In this document: positions 1-7,267 of the stretch, piece after piece
How positions within the stretch are numbered: the first letter of the stretch is position 1
Layout: the number at the start of each line of letters is the position of its first letter
Source: Planctomycetota bacterium
GTDB taxonomy: Bacteria; Planctomycetota; UBA8742; SKZP01; JAIOTL01
DNA: 7,723 bases
Direction of reading: 5' to 3'
Assembly: GCA_021106775.1 (NCBI GenBank)
Contig: JAIOTL010000473.1
Span: forward strand, 1-7,723
Program-made: the position numbers and the translations under genes
Notes under the pieces: model-generated
Told to the model about the DNA's origin: nothing
Databases searched by the model: none
Seen by the model: only the letters and a program-made list of their open reading frames with translations

Positions 1-113
1 AGGATGTTGGCGGCGGCGCAATAAACTGGTAGTGATTTGCCAATGATATGCAAATTACAAAATTTACTCAGCAAACTGCATATTTATGCTTAGGATGCGC
101 AAATTTAACAAGA

Positions 114-479
114 TTATTGAATTATGTCAGAAAGTTTGAGAAGTGCGTCTTCCTGCGTGTTTTCGATAATGAAGAAATCAATCAGCCCAAGAAATTGTGC
201 CATGTCGCTAATCGGGTCAGGCACATTGTACATGATTAGTGAACCGTCAATCAGCTTTAGTTTGTCTGAAAGTGTAACGAAATATGCAAATCCGCTTGAA
301 TTCAGAAATTTCAAGTCCTTCAAATCAAGCACGAGATTTAACAGACCGCTTTTTACGATGACGTCCATGCTGTACTTCAGCTTCTTATCAGTTGTAACAT
401 CAACGATACCACTAATAAACACAAGTGCCGAGTCCGGAATGTTGTCAATGTGCTGAGGAGTGATTGTAAGTTCTGCCAC
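114..479 (-). CDS. STAS-domain protein, anti-sigma-factor antagonist type
   Basis: A 121-residue single-domain protein. By family knowledge, such proteins bind an anti-sigma factor or similar switch kinase in the cytoplasm and are controlled by serine phosphorylation. The fold is suggested by a beta strand (LVLDLKDLKFL, about residues 49-59) running into NSSGF at 60-64. Ser62 aligns with the phosphorylated Ser58 of Bacillus SpoIIAA, and the preceding residue is Asn60 where SpoIIAA has Asp. A helix with the next strand (GSLIMYNV, 79-86) and a final segment (FLGLIDFFII, 96-105) complete the STAS pattern. I chose the GTG at 477-479 over an in-frame ATG 12 codons upstream. The GTG has AGGAG seven bases before it, the upstream ATG has no such site, and the extra residues do not look like STAS sequence. 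No sigma factor, anti-sigma kinase or PP2C phosphatase is visible nearby, so the partner is unknown. A STAS subunit of another kind of complex is possible. The domain call is firm; the pathway is not. Confidence 0.85.
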   Translation of the reverse strand: MAELTITPQHIDNIPDSALVFISGIVDVTTDKKLKYSMDVIVKSGLLNLVLDLKDLKFLNSSGFAYFVTLSDKLKLIDGSLIMYNVPDPISDMAQFLGLIDFFIIENTQEDALLKLSDIIQ

Positions 480-486
480 GTATAAG

Positions 487-491
487 CTCCT
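487..491 (-). promoter_or_regulatory. Ribosome binding site fixing the GTG start of the STAS gene
   Basis: The minus strand reads AGGAG, then seven bases, then GTG. This near-ideal Shine-Dalgarno placement supports starting the STAS protein at the GTG at 477-479 rather than at the longer in-frame ATG at 513-515. Confidence 0.8.
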
Positions 492-516
492 AATGCCCGA
501 CTTACGTAAATGCAAT

Positions 517-522
517 ATTATA
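517..522 (-). promoter_or_regulatory. Possible -10 box (TATAAT) for the STAS gene
   Basis: A perfect TATAAT occurs on the minus strand 37 bases upstream of the GTG start. It lies between the terminator of the A2M gene and the STAS ribosome binding site, where an independent promoter is expected. No good -35 box sits at the normal distance: the hexamer 17 bases upstream is ATCCAA. Such a promoter might therefore need an activator, or the match may be chance in AT-rich sequence. The box lies inside a perfect inverted repeat, CAATAT-T-ATATTG (513-525). Confidence 0.35.
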
Positions 523-611
523 TTGTAGATTATTACACGTTGGATGCATTAAAAAAGTTGTATTTGTACAATATTTCATCTGGACAAGTTAATATTTGAC
601 AAACAACCATG

Positions 612-637
612 AAAAAAGGAGAAGCCAATGCTTCTCC
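612..637 (-). terminator. Rho-independent terminator of the A2M-like gene
   Basis: Read on the minus strand, a perfect 8-bp stem (GGAGAAGC pairing with GCTTCTCC, plus-strand positions 618-625 and 630-637) closes a four-base loop and is followed at once by six T residues (612-617). It begins 23 bases after the stop codon of the 2136-residue gene. It should end that transcript before the STAS gene, so the two same-strand genes are probably separate units. In the plus direction the stem lacks a T-tract, so a bidirectional role is unlikely. Confidence 0.88.
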
Positions 638-660
638 ATATGTTTATCAATTATGGTTGA

Positions 661-3600
661 TTATTCTTTGTCAAGAATGTTAACACGCCATTCATCACTG
701 TTTGCCCGAACCAAAGGCGCATACATTGCTTCAACGACTGTCGGAAGCGCATGGAATTTACCGGGAGCTTCTGCGCGCAGACGGTATGTGAGTGTGTGTT
801 TACCTTGAGGAACCCAGCTTGCGAACATGCTCACACGTTCATCGCGGAATTCCATGAAAACACCGAGTCCATCGCGCCATGTGTAGCCCGACTTCTTCGA
901 AACAGCTTCGCAACCTGCGGGTTTCATGTCGTTGAACATCACGTATTGATAATCGTTTTTCGAATCAATCACAAGCACAACTTCAATGAGATCGCCCGAC
1001 TTGACCTCATCAAGGTCTTTAAGTTCGGTCTTCTCCCAGGTTATGCGTCTGCTGCCGTCCGTTGCATCAGGATTCAAAATCTTCTCGGTGAGTTTGTAAT
1101 ATTTTCGCTCAACAAAGATTTCGTATCCCGCTTTCTTGATGGGAACTGACATGTCGTAGGTTTTCAGCGTCGCAGTCCAGGCAAACGAACCCTTACCCTT
1201 TTTCACGATTCTAACAACGCCTTTACCATCCTCAACATCAACACCATGAATCATGAAAGAAGGTTTCATTGTAAGCAAATTTTCCTTAGTAACGTGGATT
1301 TTCTCGTAGAGCTTGTCGCCGTAGTAAATCTCAATATTATAATCCGCTTCGAGTTCGCCACGCTGCTTGGCATAATCCATCAACGATAGAATCGCCATTG
1401 CGGACCCCTTCGTTGACTCCCATTTGTTGCCCTGACGATGGTTAATGACCCAGCGTGACAGAGGTTCGATGAGTTTGTGTTCGGGTTTGATGGCAGCAAG
1501 TGCGCGAAGGACTGCTGTGTTTGTCTCAAGAGCGTTGTTCCACCAGTACCACCAGCCGTCGCTCGAAGTCGTCCAGTACGCAGTACCCGATTGTGCGTCA
1601 TATTTCGCATAATCTTCGATGTTTTCGATGAGGAGTTTAGCTTTTTCAACCTTGCCTGCAGTGTGCAGAGCGAGTGCGAAGTATGAGCGGCTCAGATGAT
1701 TGAAATCCGCACGTCTTTCCATCAATTTCTCGACGTAACGCTCGTACTGCTCTGTTGAGCCGAATTCTGTTGTATCATAATAAGGCGAAAGCGCATATGC
1801 CATGAAAGATGCACGATGCAGATTCCGTTCAAGGAGGAAACTCTTGCCGAGGAAAGAAACTGCACGTTTTACGATATTTTCGTCAAACTTGATTCCGTTT
1901 TCCCTCGCAAGTGTTAAACCGTGAACGACGTATGCTGTCATGTAGGGAGATGAGCTGAAACCCTTGAACCAACCCCATCCGCCATCACCGTTCTGCCATG
2001 ATGCAATACGGGCGAGAGCTGAATTAATGACGTTAGTCAGAACCTGCTCGTCAAACACTGGATTATCACGGAAAAGATTTATGCTTCCTCTGTCCCATTT
2101 GTCAGTCTTGATGAGTGCTCTTCGTGCCTGAACGTCTTCCAGGCTGATTCCCATATCTTTCAAGGTGCCGCGAACAACGACTGCTGGCATAAACCGGCTC
2201 ATTGTCTGTTCGATACAACCGTATGGATATCTAATCAGGTAAGGAATTGCGTCCATACAGGCGGTTGCAACCGTTGGTGTCATGCCGATGCGCACCCATG
2301 TCTTACTCGGGTCAAAATCTTCAGGCAATTCCATATTAAGTAATTTCTCAGCATCACCTGACATTGCACCAGCATAAGTCATAAATTTTTCAATTCCATG
2401 ACGATATGCAGGGAATATCATTGTCATCATATCTGATTCTTTCGAACTCAGAGCAGATACTGTTATTCTGACGACGCCGTCGCTGTGAACCTTCAAGTGC
2501 CAATCCTGACGCATTTCGCCCTTTCCTGGCACGATAACATCCTTCTCGTACTTGATTCTTGTGTCAGTCATTGCCGGCAAATCTTCAGAATCTGAGAGGA
2601 AACTCGGAACTTCGAGGATAACCTTAACTTTTTCATCAGTTGCGAATTTATTATGAACAATCGTTGAGACCACCAACTCATCTCGTTCCATGAAGAATCG
2701 AGGAGCAGCAAGCCGAACGATAATGTTCTTTGTAACCATCGTTTTCGCTACCCCCTGACCAACTTTTGAGTCCTTTGTCGCACCGCGAACGGTGATTCTG
2801 AAAGTCGAGAGATTGTCAGGATAATTGAACTTCACAACTGCAGAACCGCTTCTGTCCGTCCTTACTTTCGAGCTGTAAAATGCTGTATCCTTGAAGTTTT
2901 TACGCTCTTTGGGTTTAGCGACAGCTGAAGGGTCTTCAGCAACTTTACCTAAATGTTCACCGAGTCTGCCAGATGATTCACCTTTTGATTCCATTGGCGC
3001 GCCGGGTGCTTTTTTCTTCGCATTTAATTCTCCGCCGCGGCTTCTGCGTTCATTTCTTCCGCCTTGACCACCATATCCGCCACCGATACCATCCTCCATT
3101 TCTTCATCCATGCCCCAATCACCATTCTTTGATTTGTCTTGAACTCCTGAAGGACCACCGCTGTAATCTTTTCTGTGTTTTTCAGTGATTTTCTTTTTCA
3201 GTCCGTCAAGTGTGCTTTTTCCGGTTCTGATTTCTTCAAGCTCCTTTGGAGTAAGATAATCGCGTTGGAACCAGCCTTTTGAGTACCAGCTTCCCTTTTC
3301 GGGATTGCCCCACCAGAAGCGGCTTCCGAAGTGATTGGTATCCTGAACCGTGCCGTAGAAGTATTGATTCTGGCTATGTTCGACGCGGAATGTGAGATAC
3401 CGGCGTTTTCCGTAGAAGTGTTTGCGGATGTCGGCTTTTCTGTCTTCCTCGATGGCGTAAACAGCTTCGTCAGCAACACTAAGCGAGAACTGCGCTTCAA
3501 CCGGGTTACCCTCGGAATCCTTTGCCACAATTGTTACTGTGCCTTCTTCGCCTGGTGAATATTCCTTTTTGTTAGGCGTAATTGTAACGTCGAGGAATTC

Positions 3601-6600
3601 TTTCACTGGCGGGATAAACACTTCGACATGTGCTGAATGTACTTGGTTTTCCTTTACAGCAACTGCTGTGAGGAAAATATTTGGTACAAAGTCTGCATTT
3701 GCTTTGAATTTCAAAACACCTGCACCACCTTTTATTCTGGTCATCTGATATTTATCATACATTGCTCCACCGTCGCCCGGTTCAAGCATTGTATGGACAG
3801 TCATTTCTTCACCGCCTGCAAGGACAGCAAATTCAAGCTCTTCGTCCTCTGTGTAAAAGCGTTTTTGTGGAACAATCTCAAGCTTGTCAAAGCGGAGACC
3901 TGCGCCGGTGTTGTCCTCAGCAACAATCAGCAATCTGTTTATGTGCTTGACGTTTCCGCCTTCTGGGTCTGGTGCTGTGAATGTAAGTCTGAAAAGACCA
4001 GCTTCCTCGAAAACGCGTCTGAGGAAAACCACGCCGTTTTTGTCGGTAGCAAAAGGCATTGTCCCGATTGTTTCGAGTACATCTTCCTTGATTACACGCT
4101 GACCTTGAGGATTCGCCCACCAATATCTTTCAATTTTCTCGATTAGTACATCGCCTTCAACCTCGACTGCATTACCTGCCGGTGTGATTGAACGTAGCTC
4201 TACCTCGACTTTTGAGCCTGGACGGTAGAAATTGTATCGATAATTGGAAAACATGCTGAAAGATTGTCTTGTAACCTTGATTGAGCCGAAACCTTCGATA
4301 ACACGCCGTGACGAGTCTGTTACCTCGACCTGCACGTCATATTTGAAATCTTTTTCGAAGAATCTTTTTAGATTTGGGTCGTCAACAAGAAGCTGTTTCA
4401 CCGCTGGGTCATCTGGACCTTTGGCAAGAGTCCTTGGACCTGCATCAAACTTGATTTCGAAGTTACCTTCTTCGTCTGTTCTTCCAGTGCCTTCCGAAAC
4501 AAGTTCACTTTGCCAGCCTACGTAGCGTCCATAGTGGTCTGACCAGCGATGAGCCCACATATCGAAATATCCGTAAAGCCAATCGTATGAGGATGGGAAT
4601 CTATATTTGTGAATGTAATGTTTGCGGTAAACCTTGTATTTTACTTCGCCGTTTGCCACTGGTGCACCGAAGTAATATTTCCCTTGAACTTTTGCAGTAA
4701 CTTCCGAGCCGACTTTCATCACAGGTTGGTCTGTGCTGACGAGAACTTCATACTCAGGCTTGCGGTATTCTTCGACGCGGAAATAATGCGACGAAGAATT
4801 GAAGCGGATGTATGAGCCGGATTGCCAGCGCATGTAAATCCTGTATGACCCAAGTGCGGGTTTTTCGCCAAGTGTGTATGAGCCGTGAATCGTACCGAAT
4901 TCATCAAGTTCATATGCTTGGTCAATGAGTTTGCTGCCCTTGCTGTCAAACAACGAAAGCCAGACGCTTGTTCCCTTTGCTGGGGGTGCGAAACCATAAT
5001 TCCCTGATTTTCTATGTCTCAAAATGCTTGTGAAGTTAATTATCTGTTTCGGGCGATAAATCGGACGGTCGGTAATTGTGTACCCGTTGATTTCTGCATC
5101 ACGGAACTGCATACTCCACCACCATTGACCTCGTTGTCCTGTATGAAACACAACTTCACCGTCGTTGCAAAGCACCATCGCTGTTATACTTGAGATGCTG
5201 TGTCTTGCTGGTAAATCCCGATAAATATGCCAGTAATTGCTTGTTTCTTCATGAAGATTCTGCCTGTAAACTTTGACGTAACTTGTGCTGGGTTTCCAAC
5301 GATATTCTTTGATAATAAGCTCATTCTTACCGAGTATCGGTTCGCCTGTTTTCCTGTCGGCAAGGATGTACAAACGTCTGTCGCTGAAAGGTCTGTTCAC
5401 AAGCGTTCTCGATGCAAGGTGAACAATGTTTGCGCCAAATAAGTTACCACCTGTAACTTTGACGACGTATGTCCCTGCTTTATCAACACCAGATGTAATG
5501 GTTTCACTGTGATACCGATGCTTACTGATATCCTTGGTTTTGTGAGTTGTGTTGTTGAGCTTTGTGAGATATGGCATGAGACCTGCGAATTCTTTGACAT
5601 TTGCCTGTGTGCGTGTCTCTTTTTCATATTTGTCTTTGTCCGTGATTCTATCAAGCATCGAGGAAACAGAATTGAGCTGTTTTGTCGTGCTATCAAGGTA
5701 TCCAGATTCCGCGATGTATTTCTGTAAGTCAAACTTGTAGATTTCGATGCCAAGTTCCTTGATATTACGAATTCTAACGCTGAATGTTGGTACTGTACCT
5801 GGCATTCCGTTGAGAGATGCATTAACCGAGAGTCTCGGGCGTAGAATTTCTTGCTTGAGAGTTTTAGCGGTTTTCGCCCATGGAGATTTGAAGTATTCTT
5901 TTACTATCATGTCGCAAGTTACAACAGATTCGATGAATCTCTTAGTGTAATTCTGCTCCGTTGCCTTGAGAAATAATGCTTCAGGTGCACGGTAATGATT
6001 CGGGTATGCTTCGACGAGTTCATCGATGTACGGAAGTGGATAGTATTTTTCCCAATTTTTCTCGCCATAAACAATAAGCAAGGTTTCCGGACTGGAATCA
6101 TTGCCTCTGCTGAGATAAGCTGCTCTTCTGTAAAGTGCTTCACCCGCACGTTCAGTAAAACCAGCAAAGCGACCGGCAATTTTATCTCTAAGCTCACTGT
6201 TGTCATAACCTTTGATTGCTTCACGCTTGTACCAGTTATCAAATTCCTCAGCGAGTGCTTCAAAGCGTTTGTTTGCTTCAAGATACGCTGCCATGATTCT
6301 GTCGGTATAAGGTTTTACACGGAACGTCGAATGCTGAACCTTCGTCCAACCTTCACCCTCAGGTTTCTTTGCTGACATGCTTATTTGCTTTGGACCATCT
6401 GGGTCTTCGATAATCTGCCTTTGCCAGTATTCGCGATTTTCCCATTTGTATTCGCGATTATCCCGAAGCTCAAGAACTGCTGCGAGTTCAAAGTGCAGGT
6501 TCGCAAATTGCTCACGCCAGAGAACTCGTGTATCACCATCAAGAGTTGCTGTTGAGTCAATCAAAAGCTCCTTTTGAAGTTCAAGGGCTTTTTCGATGTA

Positions 6601-7071
6601 TGCAAGAGCTTTTTTCTGGTTGTCATCAAGTGCATAGTAATATCGACCTCCTGAAACCCACTTGCCCCAGCTGACCTCATCACCTTTTTTGTAGTAATAA
6701 TAAGGCATCTGTACGCGCATTCTTGCATATGCTCGCAGAACCTCTACGGTTAAAGGTTTGTCAGGCATTTCCTTAACAAGTGCATCATAAGTTTTAATTG
6801 CTGTGTTATAGTCCTTGAGTTGGGACTGGCAGTCAGCAATTCTGAACTTAGACAAATTAACCTTTGTAAACAGTGCATCCGCATGTTTAATCGCAAGTTT
6901 GTATTCTTCCTGTGCTTTTTTGAATGATTTTTCCAAGAAGTATTTTTCAGCATTCTTGAAATGTTCATTTGAGTTTTCATCTGCCATGATGAATGTGAAC
7001 GAAAAGCCGACAAGTACGAGAATGACGATAATCGCCAAAAAACGCTTTCCGGGATATAACATTCTTTTCAT
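661..7071 (-). CDS. Giant exported alpha-2-macroglobulin family protein with TPR-like N-terminus and CxEQ thioester
   Basis: A 2136-residue protein, longer than typical bacterial A2M proteins (about 1500-1900). Order: signal sequence (1-30); TPR-like helices (about 36-410); macroglobulin-type beta domains from about 411; MG2 signature TDRPIYRPKQ (667-676); next MG domain opening FRVEEYRKPEYEV (from 764); bait-region domain ending in VADEAVYAI (1199-1207); Gly/Lys/Arg-rich linker (about 1304-1391); A2M core domain (about 1393-1480); thioester domain (about 1595-1905) with GCIEQ at 1618-1622, WQNGDGGWGWF at 1692-1702 and WEST at 1884-1887; C-terminal receptor-binding-like domain (about 2025-2125). 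By family knowledge, a protease cutting the bait triggers a shape change and the Cys1619-Gln1622 thioester captures it; here this would happen outside the inner membrane. The frame is unbroken, so the gene looks functional. The ATG at 7069-7071 follows GGAGG by four bases; Met4 would be too far. The gene has its own terminator and no pbpC beside it. The family is certain; the actual target is unknown. Confidence 0.96.
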   Translation of the reverse strand: MKRMLYPGKRFLAIIVILVLVGFSFTFIMADENSNEHFKNAEKYFLEKSFKKAQEEYKLAIKHADALFTKVNLSKFRIADCQSQLKDYNTAIKTYDALVKEMPDKPLTVEVLRAYARMRVQMPYYYYKKGDEVSWGKWVSGGRYYYALDDNQKKALAYIEKALELQKELLIDSTATLDGDTRVLWREQFANLHFELAAVLELRDNREYKWENREYWQRQIIEDPDGPKQISMSAKKPEGEGWTKVQHSTFRVKPYTDRIMAAYLEANKRFEALAEEFDNWYKREAIKGYDNSELRDKIAGRFAGFTERAGEALYRRAAYLSRGNDSSPETLLIVYGEKNWEKYYPLPYIDELVEAYPNHYRAPEALFLKATEQNYTKRFIESVVTCDMIVKEYFKSPWAKTAKTLKQEILRPRLSVNASLNGMPGTVPTFSVRIRNIKELGIEIYKFDLQKYIAESGYLDSTTKQLNSVSSMLDRITDKDKYEKETRTQANVKEFAGLMPYLTKLNNTTHKTKDISKHRYHSETITSGVDKAGTYVVKVTGGNLFGANIVHLASRTLVNRPFSDRRLYILADRKTGEPILGKNELIIKEYRWKPSTSYVKVYRQNLHEETSNYWHIYRDLPARHSISSITAMVLCNDGEVVFHTGQRGQWWWSMQFRDAEINGYTITDRPIYRPKQIINFTSILRHRKSGNYGFAPPAKGTSVWLSLFDSKGSKLIDQAYELDEFGTIHGSYTLGEKPALGSYRIYMRWQSGSYIRFNSSSHYFRVEEYRKPEYEVLVSTDQPVMKVGSEVTAKVQGKYYFGAPVANGEVKYKVYRKHYIHKYRFPSSYDWLYGYFDMWAHRWSDHYGRYVGWQSELVSEGTGRTDEEGNFEIKFDAGPRTLAKGPDDPAVKQLLVDDPNLKRFFEKDFKYDVQVEVTDSSRRVIEGFGSIKVTRQSFSMFSNYRYNFYRPGSKVEVELRSITPAGNAVEVEGDVLIEKIERYWWANPQGQRVIKEDVLETIGTMPFATDKNGVVFLRRVFEEAGLFRLTFTAPDPEGGNVKHINRLLIVAEDNTGAGLRFDKLEIVPQKRFYTEDEELEFAVLAGGEEMTVHTMLEPGDGGAMYDKYQMTRIKGGAGVLKFKANADFVPNIFLTAVAVKENQVHSAHVEVFIPPVKEFLDVTITPNKKEYSPGEEGTVTIVAKDSEGNPVEAQFSLSVADEAVYAIEEDRKADIRKHFYGKRRYLTFRVEHSQNQYFYGTVQDTNHFGSRFWWGNPEKGSWYSKGWFQRDYLTPKELEEIRTGKSTLDGLKKKITEKHRKDYSGGPSGVQDKSKNGDWGMDEEMEDGIGGGYGGQGGRNERRSRGGELNAKKKAPGAPMESKGESSGRLGEHLGKVAEDPSAVAKPKERKNFKDTAFYSSKVRTDRSGSAVVKFNYPDNLSTFRITVRGATKDSKVGQGVAKTMVTKNIIVRLAAPRFFMERDELVVSTIVHNKFATDEKVKVILEVPSFLSDSEDLPAMTDTRIKYEKDVIVPGKGEMRQDWHLKVHSDGVVRITVSALSSKESDMMTMIFPAYRHGIEKFMTYAGAMSGDAEKLLNMELPEDFDPSKTWVRIGMTPTVATACMDAIPYLIRYPYGCIEQTMSRFMPAVVVRGTLKDMGISLEDVQARRALIKTDKWDRGSINLFRDNPVFDEQVLTNVINSALARIASWQNGDGGWGWFKGFSSSPYMTAYVVHGLTLARENGIKFDENIVKRAVSFLGKSFLLERNLHRASFMAYALSPYYDTTEFGSTEQYERYVEKLMERRADFNHLSRSYFALALHTAGKVEKAKLLIENIEDYAKYDAQSGTAYWTTSSDGWWYWWNNALETNTAVLRALAAIKPEHKLIEPLSRWVINHRQGNKWESTKGSAMAILSLMDYAKQRGELEADYNIEIYYGDKLYEKIHVTKENLLTMKPSFMIHGVDVEDGKGVVRIVKKGKGSFAWTATLKTYDMSVPIKKAGYEIFVERKYYKLTEKILNPDATDGSRRITWEKTELKDLDEVKSGDLIEVVLVIDSKNDYQYVMFNDMKPAGCEAVSKKSGYTWRDGLGVFMEFRDERVSMFASWVPQGKHTLTYRLRAEAPGKFHALPTVVEAMYAPLVRANSDEWRVNILDKE
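2206..2220 (-). other. Thioester motif GCIEQ of the A2M-like protein (residues 1618-1622)
   Basis: The sequence PYGCIEQTMSRF contains the CxEQ motif whose Cys and Gln side chains join to form the internal thioester in complement C3, A2M and thioester-bearing bacterial homologues. Cys1619, Glu1621 and Gln1622 are all present, so covalent capture of a protease is chemically possible. This sets the protein apart from bacterial A2M relatives that lack the motif. Confidence 0.9.
2899..3162 (-). other. Low-complexity Gly/Lys/Arg-rich linker, candidate protease bait (residues about 1304-1391)
   Basis: Between the end of the bait-region domain and the A2M core domain lies a stretch with no predictable fold. 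It has an acidic patch (WGMDEEMEDG, 1319-1328), a glycine run (GGGYGGQGG, 1330-1338), a basic patch (RNERRSRGG, 1339-1347), KKKAPGAP (1352-1359), then Ser/Gly/Lys/Pro-rich sequence. Such a segment should be flexible, exposed and easily cut by trypsin-like and other proteases. Its position matches where cleavage triggers A2M proteins. The bait role is inference from position and composition. Confidence 0.6.
5842..6966 (-). other. TPR-like helical N-terminal region of the A2M-like protein (residues about 36-410)
   Basis: Helical repeats with TPR-style spacing of small and aromatic residues are visible at about 36-66 (AEKYFLEKSFKKAQEEYKLA), 70-103 (FRIADCQSQLKDYNTAIKTY) and 153-170. A related pair sits at about 347-410 (APEALFLKATEQNYTKRFIE and the helix that follows). 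The middle part (about 185-330) is helix-rich but diverged. TPR units usually bind other proteins, so this arm may dock a partner or hold the trap in the envelope. Repeat number and exact borders are judged by eye. Confidence 0.65.
6982..7071 (-). other. Signal sequence of the A2M-like protein (residues 1-30)
   Basis: The N-terminus has four basic residues in the first ten, then an unbroken hydrophobic stretch (about residues 11-29), then the acidic sequence DENSNE. Cleavage after Ala30 is plausible (Ile-Met-Ala before Asp), though Ile at -3 is not ideal, and an uncleaved membrane anchor is also possible. There is no lipobox cysteine; the first cysteine of the protein is Cys81. This differs from the lipoprotein-type A2M of Escherichia coli. 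Confidence 0.8.
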
Positions 7072-7075
7072 GATT

Positions 7076-7080
7076 CCTCC
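7076..7080 (-). promoter_or_regulatory. Ribosome binding site of the A2M-like gene
   Basis: The minus strand reads GGAGG followed by AATC and the ATG start. The four-base spacing is a little short but the core is strong. It favours this ATG over the in-frame ATG three codons downstream, which would lie 13 bases away. Confidence 0.75.
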
Positions 7081-7120
7081 AAAATTTAAAAGTAAAACTG
7101 TGATATGCTTAATTATTGAC

Positions 7121-7142
7121 GAAACAAATTTGAGATTGTTTC
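7121..7142. promoter_or_regulatory. Inverted repeat upstream of the A2M-like gene, possible operator
   Basis: Two perfect 7-base arms, GAAACAA (7121-7127) and TTGTTTC (7136-7142), flank an 8-base spacer. The centre-to-centre distance is 15 bases, and the dyad sits 50-71 bases before the A2M start, in the interval shared with the divergent membrane-protein gene. The arms are AT-rich, so chance is possible. I found no convincing -35/-10 pair for either gene in 7072-7267 to anchor the site. Confidence 0.3.
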
Positions 7143-7267
7143 CAAAAAGTTCAGATTTATCGAAGCATGATTTTTTTCAGGTTATGATTAAGTAAACTTT
7201 AACTCACGGCATTGACAATAAGACTCAAGAGTTGTTTGACCTATTGACAGTGATGTAAAGAAAAAGC

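Noticed and set aside
1..24. Possible 3' end of a plus-strand gene (frame reading RMLAAAQ then stop)
   Set aside because: Only seven codons are visible and other frames on both strands are also open here, so the sequence cannot decide between them.
78..89. GCATA-TT-TATGC inverted repeat downstream of the STAS gene as a terminator
   Set aside because: The stem is only 5 bp and AT-rich with a two-base loop and no T-tract, so it would not work as an intrinsic terminator.
596..601. Perfect TTGACA on the plus strand as a -35 box
   Set aside because: The bases at the proper -10 distance fall in the terminator stem (GAGAAG) and no plus-strand gene follows.
751..1149. Plus-strand open frame of 132 codons
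   Set aside because: It lies opposite the C-terminal receptor-binding-like domain of the A2M protein, has no ribosome binding site of note and no recognisable domain.
3637..4146. Long plus-strand open frame of 169 codons antisense to the A2M-like gene
   Set aside because: It is Cys- and Phe-rich with no domain signal and lies opposite strongly conserved macroglobulin domains; a shadow of the real gene.
7183..7188. TATGAT as a -10 box for the small membrane protein
   Set aside because: The hexamer 17 bases upstream (TCGAAG) is a poor -35 match and the leader would be about 75 bases; not strong enough to annotate.
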